Part shown: positions 60,601 to 64,000 of the stretch, piece after piece
Numbering within the stretch: position 1 is the first letter of the stretch
How the letters are laid out: each line of letters opens with the position of its first letter
Source: Sipunculus nudus
Lineage: Eukaryota; Annelida; Sipuncula; Golfingiida; Sipunculidae
Direction: 5' to 3'
Length of the DNA stretch: 64,000 nucleotides
Assembly: GCA_026874595.1 (NCBI GenBank)
Contig: CM049309.1
Span: 52,736,079-52,800,078, forward strand
Translations under genes and position numbers: made by a program
The notes under the pieces: model-generated
Seen by the model: only the letters and a program-made list of their open reading frames with translations
The model's database searches: none
Told to the model about the DNA's origin: nothing

Positions 60601-63441
60601 ACTGATTTCTGTGATGATGTTAGAGACAAAATAATGTTGGTTGTTAATGATGGATAGTTTTGTTTTAAATCCTTCTGTCATTGGTAAGCTATTCTCAGAA
60701 AATTAGCGGGTTTCACAAGTGAAAGCCTTTGCTTGGCATTCAATCTTTTTTCACTTTCATATTAGGACATGCCATCTTCCCTTTCACCTTGATTTTTCAT
60801 TATTGTTAAGCAGGTTTCATAACAGCACTTGTTCAGAATGTAGTTGTGTGACTCTGTGTAATATTATTAAATCTGTATCAGTCATTACCATGATATTAAC
60901 GTTAATGTATTAGCCACATTTATGATAGGAACATTTTTGTAATGGGTGGATCCTAAACCTATCAGATCAGTCATTATTTTAGTTATTTTACTAAATTGCC
61001 ATCAGCTGGTAATGTTAGTTAATTAAGGAGTATTTGCAAAGTGAAGAATCTTCAGTTGTTTTTACCACTGAATCTTCCCTATCCATTGTAGTTTGTCATT
61101 CCTCAACAACCATTAATGATATTTCTTAGTGTGCAGTAATTAAAAGAGACAGTTCTAGCTGATCATGAAAATAGGATTCATGTCACTGTTTGTTCTCCAG
61201 GATGATAAAATGATTTCAGTTCCTTATTGTGGAAGCATTGTATTATATATTCATTCCAAAGATATGAAGATGTCATAATATGTCCAGAGATTAAGTTTCA
61301 AAGCACTGTGTACTGTAAATTTATTTTAAATCATGGCACTTTTCATCCAAATTTAATAAATTGCATAATTATATCTGTTTTGACCTCCAGGAAAACAAGT
61401 AACTCTTGCTTGTAACATTTTTAATGGATGAATCCTTACAACATATATGAAATTGCTGTTCAGAAGCATTTTAGGTAAATATTTTACTTTGGAAAAGACA
61501 AATTGAAAAACAAAATGTAAGGGATTAATAGAAAATGAATTGGAGTCATGGCACCACTGTCTCTGTCCAGCTGTGATTCATACTTCAGATCATCGATCAT
61601 GGTCCTAACTGGTGGTATCGATCAGAACTAGGACCAGCTCTATGGATCCTGATTTGGACTATGACAGTTAGAAGATTTGATGGACAACCAATGCTGTCAA
61701 AAGAATTACCATTATGCAATCATATTCCCAGAATGCTAGATTAGTATTGCTCTGTGTGTTCCAACAGCTGATAACTCTTTTTAAAAAAAGTTTGACGAGT
61801 GACAGGTTTATAAATATCCCAAGTAAAAATAGCCGGTTTACTTTTGGCATTTGCAATGGAGTTACAATGAGGACATTTCTAATGTGGATGGGTAGGAATA
61901 CTGTTATGGTATTCAGTGCGTGCTTTATAGCTGTTGGGGAGAAATTGGCGGTCATGCTTACAAGCCTGGCCGGGAAACCGCTGGAGACTAGGTATTGATT
62001 CTTGGCCGAATGATGCCTCACCCCAGGCCAGAAAGCAGACAAGAAACACAAAGATGAATTTGTGGACTGCCCTTGTTGTCTAGCGCAAAGAGTCAGAGTT
62101 TAATTCAAGCTGCTACATTCTCCAATGGATTTTTGTGGATCAAATTTGTGATCGCTCACTAGGTGTGCATTCCTAGCATGTATATCAGCAGCCAGGTGGC
62201 GCCGCGTGCTGTGAATGGTGTGGCGACATGCGGGGCCGGCGGAGTTATACATGATTTATGGCTTGGGTTTTTGTCATATTTTATGGTACCAGGTACCAAG
62301 GCACGACCTGCCATCACCGTTTTGTGTTCCGCTTCTGCAGCTTGTGTGATTTTTATAATGCTTTCAGGAAGATGAGGAATGATTTCACTGGATCTTTTTT
62401 TACTTTATGGATATCCTAGTGTTATCCATTATGACCATTTGGTGGCCTTTTTGTGGCAGTAGTATGTATGTATGTCGCAGCTCATCAAATTGCTGTAAGG
62501 CTGCAAACCATGAAGCATATAACTCTCACGGTATTATAGCTATGTATTTTTATTAATTTTTTCCCCTCTGTCTAAATGGAAGGTACATAAAACATGAGAA
62601 AGCATAAGTGATGTAAAAGCTGTGTCATGCCCATAGGTTCTTTCAGAACACTACCTGGTGTTAAACCTGCATAAACATTACTTTGATAAAAAGATCACTT
62701 ATAAAATATGGTCCAAAATCCAAAATGACTTAAAAATTTGTTTAAGAGTTGAAAAAAAAGCAGTTTAAATATCTTTTAAAACTATACATGTGCATTGTGG
62801 TAAAATAACTTTCTTCATAAAAGTTCAGAACAAGAGGTGAAAAGGCAGGTGCTGTTCCCGTGGTAAGTTACCGCTACAAACAACTCTTTAAGGCATTTGC
62901 CCCAGAAACCTACTTTTGGTGTCGTTTTGCCACTGGGGTTGTTTCAAGTGCCATCAAGATCATTATTGTCTTTTTATGGCTAAGAACAAAGGTTTGTTTG
63001 ACACATTGAGGGGACTTTAAAATAGATTTGATGGTATGTTACCCATACACTGACCAGGACTTAAAATTTTACTGAAATGTGCAGATGAGGAGGTTACTAA
63101 TGAACTTTAATGGTAATTAAAAAAGACACAGCTCTGAGAGAAGTCAACCTTCAGGTAACAAGTACACGAAACTACTTAGGCACAACTCTAAACTTCTGAA
63201 AGTACATATAAAAGAAAGGGAGCTAGAGTAGGCCAAATATTGCTGGAAACTTGCTATCTTGACAGGTAAAAAGCTGTAACATTTAACTAGTATATAAAAA
63301 CAGGAAGATGTTTCAAAGAAATATGAGGTTTAGTATTAATGGACAATATCATCTGTTCAAACTTGTAACCTGTGGTGAGTTTATAAGCAACTATTTAAAT
63401 GGGTAGAGACTTTAAATGTACAATATATAGCAGTTAATATA

Positions 63442-63443
<2 letters not shown>
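60601..63443. other. ~2.8 kb non-coding stretch, no confirmed gene
   Basis: A patch at 61850-62060 is open on both strands without recognised domains. A CpG-containing patch at 62160-62345 holds a PBX-HOX-like site. No gene is called. Confidence 0.45.

Positions 63444-63474
<31 letters not shown>
63444..63474 (+). repeat. (AT)n microsatellite, 31 bp
   Basis: Uninterrupted alternating A and T. Confidence 0.97.
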
Positions 63475-63477
<3 letters not shown>

Positions 63478-64000
63478 TATGGCCCATTTCCACTGTTGTT
63501 TCCAGTTGAAAGACCAAGTGACTACCTGTGAATGGGAAGGAGCTAAAATGTACTTAATATAAATTAAAGCAAGTTATCACCTATTCATACTTTATTCACA
63601 CTAATTACCAGTGGTAAATGTATTTTACAACAATGAAAGTAGCAGAAAGTATACAAAACAAATTTAATGGGTATTACCACCTGTTTACATCAATAACCTG
63701 TTGAAAATAACACAGGGTATGTAACAAAGGACTTAAAGTGCAGTATGGTCATTAGCAAGGTATTATCACCTGTTTACCTAGGTAACCAGGTATGAAAACT
63801 ATGATGTGCTCTGACATGAGTGATGAGTGGATGATGCTGATGTGAGTGATGAAGCCAGTGACAAATGAGTGAAACCGTAGAGATGCAAGGAGCACAGAAG
63901 GTATGCCTGGAGAAACTGGCGGGAACTGTAACAACTCTCTGCAGCTGCGGCTGAAATATTACGTGCTGAGATGATTTTGTGGCTTCAGAGTGTGTGCCTA
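63475..64000. other. Non-coding window end, no gene seen
   Basis: Short phrases such as TATTACCACCTGTTTAC and TTATCACCTGTTTACCTAGG recur loosely between 63560 and 63790, but I could not define a unit. Confidence 0.45.

Overview
This window is eukaryotic, AT-rich and essentially non-coding. The organism is most likely a marine lophotrochozoan, probably a bivalve-like mollusc. The main reason is its dispersed elements: an ATGCCCCCG...GGGCAT element followed by TCCGTC-type sequence, an AGCTCAG-hairpin element with a (TCCG)n tract and a TGACCCATAGGTC-CCTTGTT tail, and tandem units carrying GGTGGCGCCACC and TGACCTTGACC. I know repeats of this style from mollusc genomes, but I could not run a search. 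No bacterial gene structure, tRNA, rRNA or recognisable protein-coding gene is visible. The longest open frames fall inside minisatellites or transposon copies. The window looks like a gene desert or part of a very large intron.

Layout. At 1.08-3.36 kb lies a non-autonomous Helitron-like element built around about six tandem core units, sitting inside older ~150-bp repeat debris. A 43-47-bp minisatellite is at 4.6-4.9 kb. Copy 1 of a TTAA-flanked ~500-bp inverted-terminal-repeat element, called R here, is at 6.24-6.75 kb, and a truncated hairpin-led element is at 7.9 kb. A 30-bp minisatellite covers 11.45-13.0 kb and a 48-bp minisatellite covers 18.8-19.5 kb. From 29.76 to 34.19 kb there is a three-level nest: R copy 2 is split by the ATGCCCCC element (O), which is itself split by the AGCTCAG element (I). 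Two short DNA transposons follow, a hAT-like MITE (39.04-39.38 kb) and a PIF/Harbinger-like MITE (43.17-43.46 kb). A 36-bp minisatellite is at 55.9-57.2 kb, a 39-bp minisatellite at 59.4-60.6 kb, and a (TA)n tract at 63.4 kb. The remaining stretches hold no gene I can support; a few have dense homeodomain-type motifs or local GC/CpG rises that could be regulatory.

The most informative signals are structural. Several elements share one design: a 5' terminal hairpin, an arm of it repeated in inverse near the 3' end, and in two cases a 3' hairpin. That resembles rolling-circle (Helitron/Helentron/HINE-like) elements. The nest at 29.8-34.2 kb supplies internal empty sites showing no clear target duplication. 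The core repeat units combine palindromic nuclear-receptor-type half-sites with a CAGGTG palindrome at regular ~330-bp spacing. All boundaries and family names were read by eye and need alignment to confirm.
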